From positions 1 to 42,933 of the forward strand of contig JAJRVQ010000105.1 in NCBI GenBank assembly GCA_024277255.1: DNA of 42,933 bases, written 5' to 3'. Origin of the DNA: Acidobacteriota bacterium. Its GTDB lineage: Bacteria > Acidobacteriota > Thermoanaerobaculia > Multivoradales > SZUA-115. The translations under genes were made by a program, and so were the position numbers. Shown one piece after another: positions 1 through 9,442 of this stretch; positions within the stretch are counted from its first letter, which is position 1, and each line of letters begins with the position of its first letter. The notes under the pieces were generated by a model. It searched no databases and was not told the DNA's origin. It saw only the letters and a program-made list of their open reading frames with translations.

Positions 1-2777
1 TCGACGCGCATCACCAGGGTGTTGACGAAGAAGCCGATCAGCCCTTCCAGCTCCATCCGCGTACGGTTGGCCACCGGCGAGCCGATCGTCACGTCGTCTT
101 GTCCGCTGAGCCGCTGCAACACCAGAGCAAAACCGGCCAGCAAAGCCATGAAGAGCGTACCGCCGCGCGCCTGTGCTAACCGCTCGAGAGGCTCGCGTAG
201 CGCCGCTGGCCAGTGCTTGGACAGATGGGCACCCCGCGTGGTGCTCAGCGCTGCACGCGGCCGGTCGGTCGGTAGCTCCAGGCGCAGCGAAGCCCCCTCC
301 AAGCGCCGGCGCCAATAAGCGAGCTGGCGTTCGAGTTCGCCCGCTTCCAGCCAATTGCGCTGCCAGACACCATAGTCCGCATATTGAATCGCCAGTGGCG
401 CCAGGGACGCCTTCTCGCCGGCCAGACGCGCCGCGTAGCCGGCGCACACTTCGTCGACCAGAACGCCCATCGACCAGTCGTCGGAGACGATGTGGTGCAT
501 ATTCAGCAGCAGCGACTGAAGTCGCGCCTCCATCCGGACCAAAGTGGCCCGGATCAACGGACCGCGCTCCAGAGTAAACGGATGCGCCCCCTCCAAACTA
601 GCCAACCGCGTCGCCTGCCGCCGGGCCATCGGCAGGGCGAGCCGGCGCAGATCGATCACCGGCAACGAGACCTTCACCAACTCCGGCGCGGCGATCCGCT
701 GCCGTGGCTGCCCGTCCGTCTGGACGAAGGTGGTGCGCAGCGATTCATGCCGCCGCCGCACATCCGTCAACGCCCCGGCCAGCGCCCCTACCTCGACATG
801 CCCGACGACTTCCAATGCCGTGGGAATGTTATAGGCGGCGCTACCCGGATTGAATTGATCCAAGAACCACAACCGCTCTTGCGAGAACGAGAGCGGCAGG
901 GCCGCTTCGGATCGCCGATCGCGCGGCACCAGAGGCGGAACCGACGCCGCTTGCCGGTCGCTCCCCTGCTGGAGTTCCTCGTCGACGAAGGCCGCCAAAC
1001 CGGCCACGGTCGGCCGCTGGAAGAGTCGTTTGAGGGGCAGTTCGATAGCGAACTGGGAGCGCAACCGCGCGACCACGCGGGTGGCCAGTAGCGAGTGGCC
1101 GCCTAGATCGAAAAAAGAACTCTCGACGCCCGGCGGGTCGATCTCGAGAACCTCGCACCAGACCTTCTCCACCGCCCGCTCGGTGGCGGTGCGCGGCTTG
1201 ACCACCACTCCTTGGATCGCCAGTTCGCCCGCCGCCGGCCGCGGCAGGGCGCGCCGATCGAGCTTGCCGGCACTGGTCACTGGCAACGCGGCGAGGGCCA
1301 CGAAGGCCACCGGCACCATGTAGGGCGGCAGACACTCGGACAGATAGGCGCGAAAAGCGCTCGCCTCACTCGCCTCGCCGGTCCAGTAGGCGACCAACCC
1401 CTCGCCACCCGGCAGGTCCTGGCGCGGTACCACCGCCACCGACTCCACCCCCGGATGGGTGAGGAGGGCCGCTTCGATCTCACCCGGCTCGATGCGGTAG
1501 CCACGGATCTTCACCTGGAAATCGCATCGTCCATGGAAGGTCACCCGGCCATCGGCCAGGGTGCGCACCAAGTCGCCGGTGCGGTACATCCGCCCGCCGG
1601 GCTCGGCGGCAGCCAGGTCAGGAACGAAGGCCTCGGCAGTCCAGCGCGGTTGGCCAAAGTAACCCCGACCAAGACCACGCCCGGCCACGCACAGCTCGCC
1701 CAGAGAGCCCACCGTCGCCCAACGCCCCTCGGCGTCGATCACCCGAGCCATGGCCCCGGCGATCGGCCGGCCGATCGGCACTCCTCCCGCCGGATCGTCC
1801 ACCGCGCAGCGGTGGAAGAGCGAGTCGATGGTCGCCTCGGTCGGTCCGTAGAGGTTGACCAACTCGGCGTCGAGCCGCGCCTGGACCCGGTCGCGCAGCT
1901 CACCCGAAAGCGCCTCGCCGCCGCAGAAGAGGCGGCGCAATGAGGCTAGACCGGCGAAGCTCTCTTCGCGCAGCAGCAGTTCCAGCAACGAGGGCACCAC
2001 CTGCAAGTCGGTGATGGCCCGACTCTCGATCGCCGAGCTCAGCAGAGCTGGATCCTCTTCCCAGCCCACCGGCGCCAACTCTAGCCGGCAACCGGCGATC
2101 AACGGCGCCCAGAACTCCCACACCGAGGCGTCAAAGCTGATCGGCGTCTTCTGCAGCACCCGCGTGCGAGGGGTGAAGGCAAAGGTCTCGACCATCCAAT
2201 CCATGTGGTTGACCGCCGCCGCGTGCGAGATCACCGCTCCCTTCGGCTGGCCGGTCGAGCCCGAGGTGAAGAGGAGGTAGGCGGCGTTGAGCGCCGAAGG
2301 CGGCCCCGCGGGCAGCTGTGAGTCTTCGTCGTCGCCACGCACCACCAGGGAGGCGAAATCGAACGCCATCAGTTGGCCGGCGGACAAGCTTGCCTCCAGC
2401 CCTTCCGCAAGGCCCGCCTCGGCCAGCACGACCGCCGGCCGGGAATCGCGCAGAATCGCCGCCAGCCGCCGACCGGGCTGGGACGGCGATAGCGGTAGGT
2501 AGGCGCCACCCGAGGCGGCGGTCGCCAACATCGCCACCACCAACGGCCAGGAACGCTCGAAGTAGAGGCCGACCCTATCTTCCGCGCCGACGCCTTGGGC
2601 CGCCAGCCGGGTCGCCAACCGCCCGGCGCGGCGCACCAGTTCACCGTAGCTCAGCTGCTCGCCTTCGGCTGTCGCCAAGGCAACCGCGTCGGGGGTTCGC
2701 CGAGCCTGCTCCGCCACCCGACCCCATAGACTCGTCTCCTCAGCCCTGCCGCCGGAAGGCACGGCCACTTTCGTCAT
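1..2777 (-). CDS. NRPS protein D, A(Gln)-PCP-C, 3' end outside window
   Basis: Non-ribosomal peptide synthetase, open at the left edge (about 925 codons visible). The ATG at 2777 lies in an ATGA overlap with the stop of protein C and has GGAG four bases upstream. Seen: an adenylation domain at about residues 15-520, with the P-loop TSGSTGQPKG near 170, NLYGPTE near 305 and the A10 lysine motif GKLDRRAL near 505. A carrier domain follows with GGHSLLATR (phosphopantetheine Ser near 558), then a condensation domain with HHIVSDDWS near 760, where the usual DG of the motif is DD. The specificity residues align by eye to DAWQFGLIDK, a code I know for Gln in fengycin-type synthetases. The A-PCP unit closely resembles the first one of protein C, which suggests module duplication. 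The sequence just upstream of the ATG still encodes the conserved C-A linker (AAQRQQVTVEW) in this frame, so the split from protein C may be recent or an artefact. Confidence 0.9.
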   Translation of the reverse strand, partial: MTKVAVPSGGRAEETSLWGRVAEQARRTPDAVALATAEGEQLSYGELVRRAGRLATRLAAQGVGAEDRVGLYFERSWPLVVAMLATAASGGAYLPLSPSQPGRRLAAILRDSRPAVVLAEAGLAEGLEASLSAGQLMAFDFASLVVRGDDEDSQLPAGPPSALNAAYLLFTSGSTGQPKGAVISHAAAVNHMDWMVETFAFTPRTRVLQKTPISFDASVWEFWAPLIAGCRLELAPVGWEEDPALLSSAIESRAITDLQVVPSLLELLLREESFAGLASLRRLFCGGEALSGELRDRVQARLDAELVNLYGPTEATIDSLFHRCAVDDPAGGVPIGRPIAGAMARVIDAEGRWATVGSLGELCVAGRGLGRGYFGQPRWTAEAFVPDLAAAEPGGRMYRTGDLVRTLADGRVTFHGRCDFQVKIRGYRIEPGEIEAALLTHPGVESVAVVPRQDLPGGEGLVAYWTGEASEASAFRAYLSECLPPYMVPVAFVALAALPVTSAGKLDRRALPRPAAGELAIQGVVVKPRTATERAVEKVWCEVLEIDPPGVESSFFDLGGHSLLATRVVARLRSQFAIELPLKRLFQRPTVAGLAAFVDEELQQGSDRQAASVPPLVPRDRRSEAALPLSFSQERLWFLDQFNPGSAAYNIPTALEVVGHVEVGALAGALTDVRRRHESLRTTFVQTDGQPRQRIAAPELVKVSLPVIDLRRLALPMARRQATRLASLEGAHPFTLERGPLIRATLVRMEARLQSLLLNMHHIVSDDWSMGVLVDEVCAGYAARLAGEKASLAPLAIQYADYGVWQRNWLEAGELERQLAYWRRRLEGASLRLELPTDRPRAALSTTRGAHLSKHWPAALREPLERLAQARGGTLFMALLAGFALVLQRLSGQDDVTIGSPVANRTRMELEGLIGFFVNTLVMRV

Positions 2778-5700
2778 CTCGCTCCATTCGACGGTGACCT
2801 GCTGGCGCTGCGCCGCCGACCACATCTGCAAGGCAGCCAACGGCCGATCGGAGCCGCCGAGCCCGCCACCAGGACTCGCCGCAGGTGGCCCAAGAGCCGC
2901 TCGATCGTCGTGGCGTCGAAAAGGTCGCGGTTGTACTCGACGGCGACCCGCAGATCCTCTTCCATCTCGGTGACTTCGAGAGTCAGATCAAACTTCGCGT
3001 TCACTCCCTCGCCCTGTAACGGAGCCAATGCAAGGCCAGGAATGGAAACCGGTGGCCGAGGCGTGTTTTGTACCACCAACATCACTTGAAACAATGGTGA
3101 GTGATCCAACGCGCGGGTGCTCACCAGGTCGTTGACCAAGCGTTCAAAGGGAACATCCTGATGGGCATAGGCGCCGATCGCCGTTTGCCGGGCCAGGTCA
3201 AAGAGTTCGTTGAACGTGGTGGCACTCTCCACCTTGACACGCAGCACTAAGGTGTTCACGAAGAAACCGATCAGCCGCTCTAGATCGCGATCGGTGCGAT
3301 TGGCAATCGGAGTTCCCACTACCACATCGCCTTGACCACTGTAGCGACTCAAAACGAGTGAGAGTCCGGCCAGCAGGGTCATAAACAGCGTGCTGCTTCT
3401 GCTCCGCGAGAAGCCAGCGAGCCCTTGCTGCAGATCTCCAGACCAATACCGGAAGCTCTGCCCTCCGCGGGTCGTTTGTACCGCGGGCCGTGGGCGGTCC
3501 ACGGGCAACTCCAAGAGCCGTGGTGCTCCCTCAAGATGAGAACGCCAGTACCTCAATTGCCGTTCTAGCTCTCCTCCTTCCAGCCGCGCACGCTGGCGCT
3601 GCGCGAAGTCCGCATACTGCACTCGCAAGGTTGGTGGTGCGAACTCTCGGCCCAGAGTGCGCGCGCTGTAGTAGCCACAGACCTCATCGACCAGCACTCC
3701 CATGGACCAACCGTCAGAGACGATGTGGTGCATGGTTAGCAGAAGGGTGCTCTTCGAGGCGCTCGAAACCACCAGAACAGAGCGCATCAAAGGGCCCGTC
3801 TCTAACTTGAAAGGAACCTCGGCCTCCAGAGTCGCCAGGCGCAGTGTCACCGCTCGCCGCGTCCTCAAGGCCAAGGCACTCAAGTCGACCACCGGCAGCC
3901 GTGGCTGGACCGTGGCGGCACCGGCAATTCGCTGGAAGGAACGGCCATTGAGTTGATGGAAGGTCGTCCGCAGCGACTCATGGCGGCAACAAACGTCAGC
4001 CAGTGCCGTCGCCAACGAGGTGGCGTCGATGGCGCCGGTTACTTCCAAGGCCACCGGAATGTTATAGACGGCACTTCCGGGAGTGAACTGTTCCAGGAAC
4101 CACAGTCGTTCTTGGGCAAAGGAGAGGGGACTTTCCTTAGCTTCTCTACCGCCGATTTCCACCGGCTTCTTCAGGACTGCTGGCAACTGCGGGGCTTTGG
4201 CGACGACCGGAGCGGCCGGAGCCACCGAAGACTTCGAGGCCACGGCCACCGGCCTGGCCTCTCTGATAGCCAGAGTCTTGGGGACCTCGGGGACCTCGGG
4301 AACTGCCAGGACTTCGGGAACTACCGGCACTCCCGGTGCAACCCGGGTCGCCGCGGCCCCGCCGCTGAGCTCCTCAACCCGACGGCTCAGGGCCGCCAAG
4401 GTCGGATGCTCAAAGAAAACGGCCAGGGGCAGCTCAATACCAAACGCGTGGTTGATCCGCGAAATGACCTGCGTGGCGAGTAGGGAGTGGCCTCCCAAGG
4501 TGAAAAAATTGTCTTGGCGACCCACACGATCAGCGGCCAGCAGTTCGCTCCAGATCGAGGCGATTCTCTGCTCGGTCGGCGTCGCGGGTGGCTCGATCTG
4601 CTCGTCAGCCCGACTCCAGTCGGGCGCCGGCAGGGCGCGGCGGGCCAGTTTTCCGCTGGCGGTGAGCGGTAGTTGCGGCAACTCAACGAAGATCGCCGGG
4701 ACCATGTAGCCGGGCAGCCGATCGGTCAAAAACGAGTGCAGGCGGGCAGAATCGAGTTCCTCGTCCAGCACCACATACCCGACCAGCGAGTTGCGCCCGC
4801 CGGCGTCAGGGTGGACGGCGACCGCCGCTTGCCCCATCGTCGGGTACTCGGCCAGCACCGCTTCGACCTCTCCCAGCTCGACCCGGTGGCCACGAATCTT
4901 GGTCTGTCCATCCCGCCGGCCCAAGAACTCGATAGCGCCAGAGGGCAGGATGCGCGCCAGGTCGCCGGTGCGATAGCTGCGACCACCGTCGCCCCAAGGA
5001 TCGGGCAGGAAGCTGGCTGCGGTCAGCGCCGGGCGAGCCAGGTAACCACGAGCCAGCGCCGCCCCCGAAATGAACAACTCGCCGGCCACACCCAGCGGGG
5101 TCGGCTGGCCGCAGCCATCGAGAATGAGCAGCCGGGTGGCGCGAATCGGCCGGCCGATGGCGGGCAGCGCCGGCCAACCGGCCGCTGGGCCGACGAGGAG
5201 CTGCTGGCTCACAACATGCGCCTCGGTAGGACCGTACTGGTTGGCCAGGGTTCGCTCGCTCGCCGGCAGCCGATCGAAGAAAGCGGCAACGGGACCGTGC
5301 ACCACCAGCTGCTCGCCGGCGGTGACCACCTCGCGCAGAGCGGCAGGATAGACACCGCTCTCGGCGGCCACCTCGGCCAGCTGGTGGAGAGCGACGAAGG
5401 GCAGAAAGATACGCTCAACGCGGTGGCGATCCAGGTAGGCCAACAAGGCGGGCGCGTCGCGCCGCAGCGCTTCGTCGATCAGTTGCAGCGTACCCGCCGA
5501 AGACCAGGTGGCGAAGAGTTCCTGGAAGGAGACGTCGAAGGAGAGCGCGGCAAACTGGAGGCTGCGGCTACCGTGGCCGGCCGGCGAGGCGGTAAGCTGC
5601 CACTCGACCATATTGGCCAAAGCGCCATGACTCATCGCCACGCCCTTCGGCTGGCCGGTCGAACCCGAAGTGTAGAGCAGGCTAGCCAGAGCGTTGGGCG

Positions 5701-8700
5701 AAGTGAGGTCGCAGGCCGTGGGTTCCAGCGCCGCCAGTCGGCTCGCGTCGGCGTCGAGCAATATCACCCGCAGCCCCGCCGCCGGTAGGCGATCGAGGGT
5801 GGCGCGATCGCTGAGCAACACGCTCACCGAGGCGTCCTTGACCATGAATTCCAGACGCTCCCGCGGCAGGGTCGGATCGAGCGGCATGTAGGCCGCACCC
5901 GCCTTGAGCACGGCGAGGACGGCCACCGTCATCTCCGCCGAACGGGCCAGGCCGAGGGCGACGCGCGAATCGGTCCGGACGCCCAGTCGGCGCAAGGCCG
6001 TCGCCAGCTGCGCGGCACGGCGGTCCAGGGCAGCGTAGGTGAGGCTCCAGCCCTCCCCGGCGACCGCCACCCGATCGAGATTCTCTCGGGCCACCGCCTC
6101 GAAGCGCAGGTGAACCGGCAGGCCATGCGGCTGATCGGCGGGATCGGCGGCGGTGTCGTTGAAGGCATAGAGCAGCTGGTGGCGCTGGGCCGGGCAGAGC
6201 AACGGCAGTTCCATCACCGGCTCCGCGGGTGCGGCGACGGCGGCCGCCAGCAACCGTTGCCACGCCGCCATCCAGCGCTCGATGGTGGTGGCGTCGAAGA
6301 GGTCGCGGCTGTATTCGACCTCGCCTTTCCAACCCGAGGCTCCACCTCCCGCGGCCGCACCACCGGCGGCATCCACCGGCGCCAGGGTGAGCAGGAGATC
6401 GAACTTGGCCGCACCGGCTTCGGTTTGCAGCCGCTCCAGTTCGAGGCCGGCAAGCTCCACCGGTCTGGCGGGAGCGTTCTGCAGCACCAACATCGCCTGG
6501 AACAGCGGCGTGCGGTGGAGGTCGCGCTCCGGCTCCAGCTCTTCGACCAGCCGCTCGAAGGGCAGGTCCTGGTGGGCGTAGCCATCGAGGGCGACCTTCT
6601 CGGTACGAGCCAGCAGCTGCTCGAAACTCGGCGCGCCCGAAAGGTCGGCGCGCAGCACCAGGGTGTTGACGAAGAAGCCGATCAGCCCCTCGATCTCGGG
6701 CCGCGTGCGGTTGGCGATCGGCGAGCCGACGGTCAACTCCTGCTGGCCGCTCCAGCGCGCCAGCAGGGCGGAATAGAGAGCGAGGAAGGCCATGAACTCG
6801 GTCACCCCCCGGCGCCGGCACAAGGCGCTGAGGTCGGCGGCGAGCGCTGGCGCCAGGTGCAGCGAAAGCCGGCCCGCCCGGTAGCTCGGCCGGCGCGGCC
6901 GCGGGCGATCGGTCGGCAGCTCCAGGTGAGTGTTCGCCCCGGCCATCTGGCCGCGCCAGTAGTCGAGCTGGCGTTCCAACTCACCGGCGCCCAGCCAGCC
7001 GCGCTGCCACAGCGCGTAGTCGCCATACTGCACCGGCAGAGGTGGCAAGGGGGACTCCTCGCCGGCGGCGAAGGCCGGATAGAGACGCTGGATCTCCCCG
7101 ACCAGAATCCCCGTCGACCAGCCGTCGAAGGCGACGTGATGAACGTCGAGAAGCAAGACATGCTGGTCGCCGCTCATGCGCACCAGCGAGCAACGCAACG
7201 GCGCATCCGCCGCCAAATCGAACGGCCGCCCTGCCTCGATCGACGCCAGCCGCAGTAGCGCGGCGTGGCGCAACTCGCCGAGAGCCGACAGATCGATCAG
7301 CGGCAGGGCGAGCCTGCCGGTGGAGCACGGAGGATCGATCCGTTGACTGGCCAGGCCGTCGATGGTGAGCAACCGGGTGCGCAAGGCCTCGTGCCGTGCA
7401 ACGACTTCGCCGAGGCTTCGAGCCAGTGCTTCCAGGCGCAGATCCCCGCGCAGCTGCAGCGCGGACGGCATGTTGTAGGCCGAACTGTCGGGCTCCATCT
7501 GCTGCAAGAACCACAGCCGCTCCTGGGCGAACGACAACGGCAGCGGCGCATCGGGCGCATCGCTACGCGGCTCGATCGGTGGTACGTCTCGGCCGCCACC
7601 GGCCGCCAGCTCGCCATCGATGAACTCCGCCAGGCCGGCCACCGTCGGACGTTGGAAGAGCGTCTTCAAGGGTAGCTCGATGGAGAATCGCGAGCGCAAC
7701 CGGGAGACGACGCGGGTGGCCAGCAACGAGTGGCCGCCGAGTTCGAAGAAAGAAGTCTCCACTCCGACCGCGTCAACCTCGAGAACTTCGCACCAGATCT
7801 TGGCTACTTCCCGCTCGGTCGGCGTCCGCGGCTCGACCGCCAGAGGCTGCGCGAGCAGATCCCCCGCCTGTGGCCGCGGCAACGCCCGTCGATCGAGCTT
7901 GCCCGCAACGGTAAGCGGCAGAGCTTCGAGGGCGACGAAGGCGCCGGGAACCATGTAGGACGGCAGCCGGTCCGCCAGGTAACCGCGCAGCTGCCGTCCG
8001 TCTGTGCCGGAGCCCACCCAGTAGCCCACCAGTCCATCCCCGCCCGGCAAATCTCGGCGCAGAATCACCGCCGCCGACTCCACCTCGGGGTGGGCGAGCA
8101 TCACCGATTCGATCTCGCCCGGCTCGATCCGGTGGCCGCGGACCTTGACCTGGAAATCACGACGGCCGTGGAAGTCGACCCTGCCGTCCGTCAGATAGCG
8201 CACCAGATCGCCGGTCCGGTACATCCGCTCGCCCGGCACCTCGCCGGCCAAATCGGGGACGAAGGCCTCGGCCGTCCACCGCGGCCGGCCGAAGTAGCCC
8301 CGGCCGAGACCGCGTCCGGCGACGCAGAGTTCGCCCAGCGACCCCACCGAGGCCCAGCGCCCCGCCGGATCGATCACCCTGGCGGATGCACCCTCGATCG
8401 GCCGGCCGATCGGCACCGCTCCCACCGGATCATCGCTGCCGCAACGGTGGAAGAGAGAGTCGATGGTCGCCTCGGTGGGACCGTAGAGATTCACCAAGTC
8501 CACGTCGAGTCGTGCGAGGAGGCGATCCCTCAGCTCGCGCGACAAGGCCTCACCGCCGCAGAAGAGCCGGCACAAGGAATGCAGACCGGCGAAAGTCGGC
8601 TCCTGAAGGAGCAGTTCGAGCAGCGACGGGACGACCTGAAGATCGGTGATCGCCGCGGTCTCGATCGCCGTGGTGAGAAGGGTCGGATCCTCCTCCCAGC

Positions 8701-9352
8701 CGAGTGGCGCCAATTCCAGGCGTCCTCCGGAGAGCAGCGGCACCCAGAACTCCCACACCGATGCATCAAAGCCGATCGGCGTCTTCTGTAGCACCCGCCT
8801 GCCGGCGGCGAAGCCGAAGGCATCGATCATCCAGTGCATGTGGTTGACCGTCGCCGCATGCGAGATCACCGCCCCCTTGGGCTTGCCGGTCGAGCCGGAG
8901 GTGAACAATAGATAGGCGGAGTTCAGCGGACTCACCGGCCCCGCCGGCAGCGCCGGTTCGCCGTTGGCTCCGGCCGGCGCCACTGCCGCCGCATCGACCG
9001 TCAAGACCACGCCGTTGGGCAGACTCTCGGCGAGGAAACTCGGACTACCGGGTGCGGCGAGCACCGCCGCCGGGCGAGCGTCACGCAGGATCGCATCCAG
9101 CCGGGCGGGCGGTTGGGTGGGCGACAGAGGCAGGTAAGCGGCCCCTGCTGCGACGGCGGCCAGCATCGACGCCACTAGCTCCCAGGAGCGCTCCAAGTAG
9201 AGACCGACCCGATCCTCCGGGCCGACCCCGGCGGCGCTCAGCCCGGCGGCCAACCGTAGGCTGCGGCGCACCAACTCGTCGTAGGTCAACTGCTCCCCGG
9301 CCGGCGTGGACAAAGCGACCGAGTCGGGGGTTCGGGCGGCCTGGGCCACCAC
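2774..9352 (-). CDS. NRPS protein C, A(Gln)-PCP-C-A(Pro-like)-PCP-C
   Basis: Large NRPS subunit of 2192 aa from the GTG at 9352. Domains by residue: A1 to about 515 (TSGSTGKPKG near 149, NLYGPTE near 285); PCP1 Ser near 537; C1 with HHVAFDGWS near 740; A2 with TSGSTGQPKG near 1225 and NQYGPTE near 1370; PCP2 Ser near 1618; a Val/Pro/Ala-rich linker at about 1660-1727 with VPEV repeats; C2 with HHIVSDGWS near 1875. The A1 code reads DAWQFGLIDK (Gln). The A2 code reads about DVQFVAQVVK, closest to the proline codes I recall (DVQ-IAHVVK type), so Pro or a related imino acid is likely. The protein begins directly on an A domain with no C, and lies in the same frame as protein B, separated by one TAA. 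Its last 20 or so residues leave the C-A linker frame near 2845 and stop at 2774. C2, its linker and PCP2 (about 2950-4550) look lower in GC than their surroundings. Confidence 0.93.
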   Translation of the reverse strand: MVAQAARTPDSVALSTPAGEQLTYDELVRRSLRLAAGLSAAGVGPEDRVGLYLERSWELVASMLAAVAAGAAYLPLSPTQPPARLDAILRDARPAAVLAAPGSPSFLAESLPNGVVLTVDAAAVAPAGANGEPALPAGPVSPLNSAYLLFTSGSTGKPKGAVISHAATVNHMHWMIDAFGFAAGRRVLQKTPIGFDASVWEFWVPLLSGGRLELAPLGWEEDPTLLTTAIETAAITDLQVVPSLLELLLQEPTFAGLHSLCRLFCGGEALSRELRDRLLARLDVDLVNLYGPTEATIDSLFHRCGSDDPVGAVPIGRPIEGASARVIDPAGRWASVGSLGELCVAGRGLGRGYFGRPRWTAEAFVPDLAGEVPGERMYRTGDLVRYLTDGRVDFHGRRDFQVKVRGHRIEPGEIESVMLAHPEVESAAVILRRDLPGGDGLVGYWVGSGTDGRQLRGYLADRLPSYMVPGAFVALEALPLTVAGKLDRRALPRPQAGDLLAQPLAVEPRTPTEREVAKIWCEVLEVDAVGVETSFFELGGHSLLATRVVSRLRSRFSIELPLKTLFQRPTVAGLAEFIDGELAAGGGRDVPPIEPRSDAPDAPLPLSFAQERLWFLQQMEPDSSAYNMPSALQLRGDLRLEALARSLGEVVARHEALRTRLLTIDGLASQRIDPPCSTGRLALPLIDLSALGELRHAALLRLASIEAGRPFDLAADAPLRCSLVRMSGDQHVLLLDVHHVAFDGWSTGILVGEIQRLYPAFAAGEESPLPPLPVQYGDYALWQRGWLGAGELERQLDYWRGQMAGANTHLELPTDRPRPRRPSYRAGRLSLHLAPALAADLSALCRRRGVTEFMAFLALYSALLARWSGQQELTVGSPIANRTRPEIEGLIGFFVNTLVLRADLSGAPSFEQLLARTEKVALDGYAHQDLPFERLVEELEPERDLHRTPLFQAMLVLQNAPARPVELAGLELERLQTEAGAAKFDLLLTLAPVDAAGGAAAGGGASGWKGEVEYSRDLFDATTIERWMAAWQRLLAAAVAAPAEPVMELPLLCPAQRHQLLYAFNDTAADPADQPHGLPVHLRFEAVARENLDRVAVAGEGWSLTYAALDRRAAQLATALRRLGVRTDSRVALGLARSAEMTVAVLAVLKAGAAYMPLDPTLPRERLEFMVKDASVSVLLSDRATLDRLPAAGLRVILLDADASRLAALEPTACDLTSPNALASLLYTSGSTGQPKGVAMSHGALANMVEWQLTASPAGHGSRSLQFAALSFDVSFQELFATWSSAGTLQLIDEALRRDAPALLAYLDRHRVERIFLPFVALHQLAEVAAESGVYPAALREVVTAGEQLVVHGPVAAFFDRLPASERTLANQYGPTEAHVVSQQLLVGPAAGWPALPAIGRPIRATRLLILDGCGQPTPLGVAGELFISGAALARGYLARPALTAASFLPDPWGDGGRSYRTGDLARILPSGAIEFLGRRDGQTKIRGHRVELGEVEAVLAEYPTMGQAAVAVHPDAGGRNSLVGYVVLDEELDSARLHSFLTDRLPGYMVPAIFVELPQLPLTASGKLARRALPAPDWSRADEQIEPPATPTEQRIASIWSELLAADRVGRQDNFFTLGGHSLLATQVISRINHAFGIELPLAVFFEHPTLAALSRRVEELSGGAAATRVAPGVPVVPEVLAVPEVPEVPKTLAIREARPVAVASKSSVAPAAPVVAKAPQLPAVLKKPVEIGGREAKESPLSFAQERLWFLEQFTPGSAVYNIPVALEVTGAIDATSLATALADVCCRHESLRTTFHQLNGRSFQRIAGAATVQPRLPVVDLSALALRTRRAVTLRLATLEAEVPFKLETGPLMRSVLVVSSASKSTLLLTMHHIVSDGWSMGVLVDEVCGYYSARTLGREFAPPTLRVQYADFAQRQRARLEGGELERQLRYWRSHLEGAPRLLELPVDRPRPAVQTTRGGQSFRYWSGDLQQGLAGFSRSRSSTLFMTLLAGLSLVLSRYSGQGDVVVGTPIANRTDRDLERLIGFFVNTLVLRVKVESATTFNELFDLARQTAIGAYAHQDVPFERLVNDLVSTRALDHSPLFQVMLVVQNTPRPPVSIPGLALAPLQGEGVNAKFDLTLEVTEMEEDLRVAVEYNRDLFDATTIERLLGHLRRVLVAGSAAPIGRWLPCRCGRRRSASRSPSNGAR

Positions 9353-9442
9353 CAGCTTCCACAGGTCCGCGCCGCGGGCCGCTGCGCCGCGGCCCGCTGA
9401 GCGCTGTGCCGCCCAGCTCCACTCGACGGCGACCTGGTGGCG

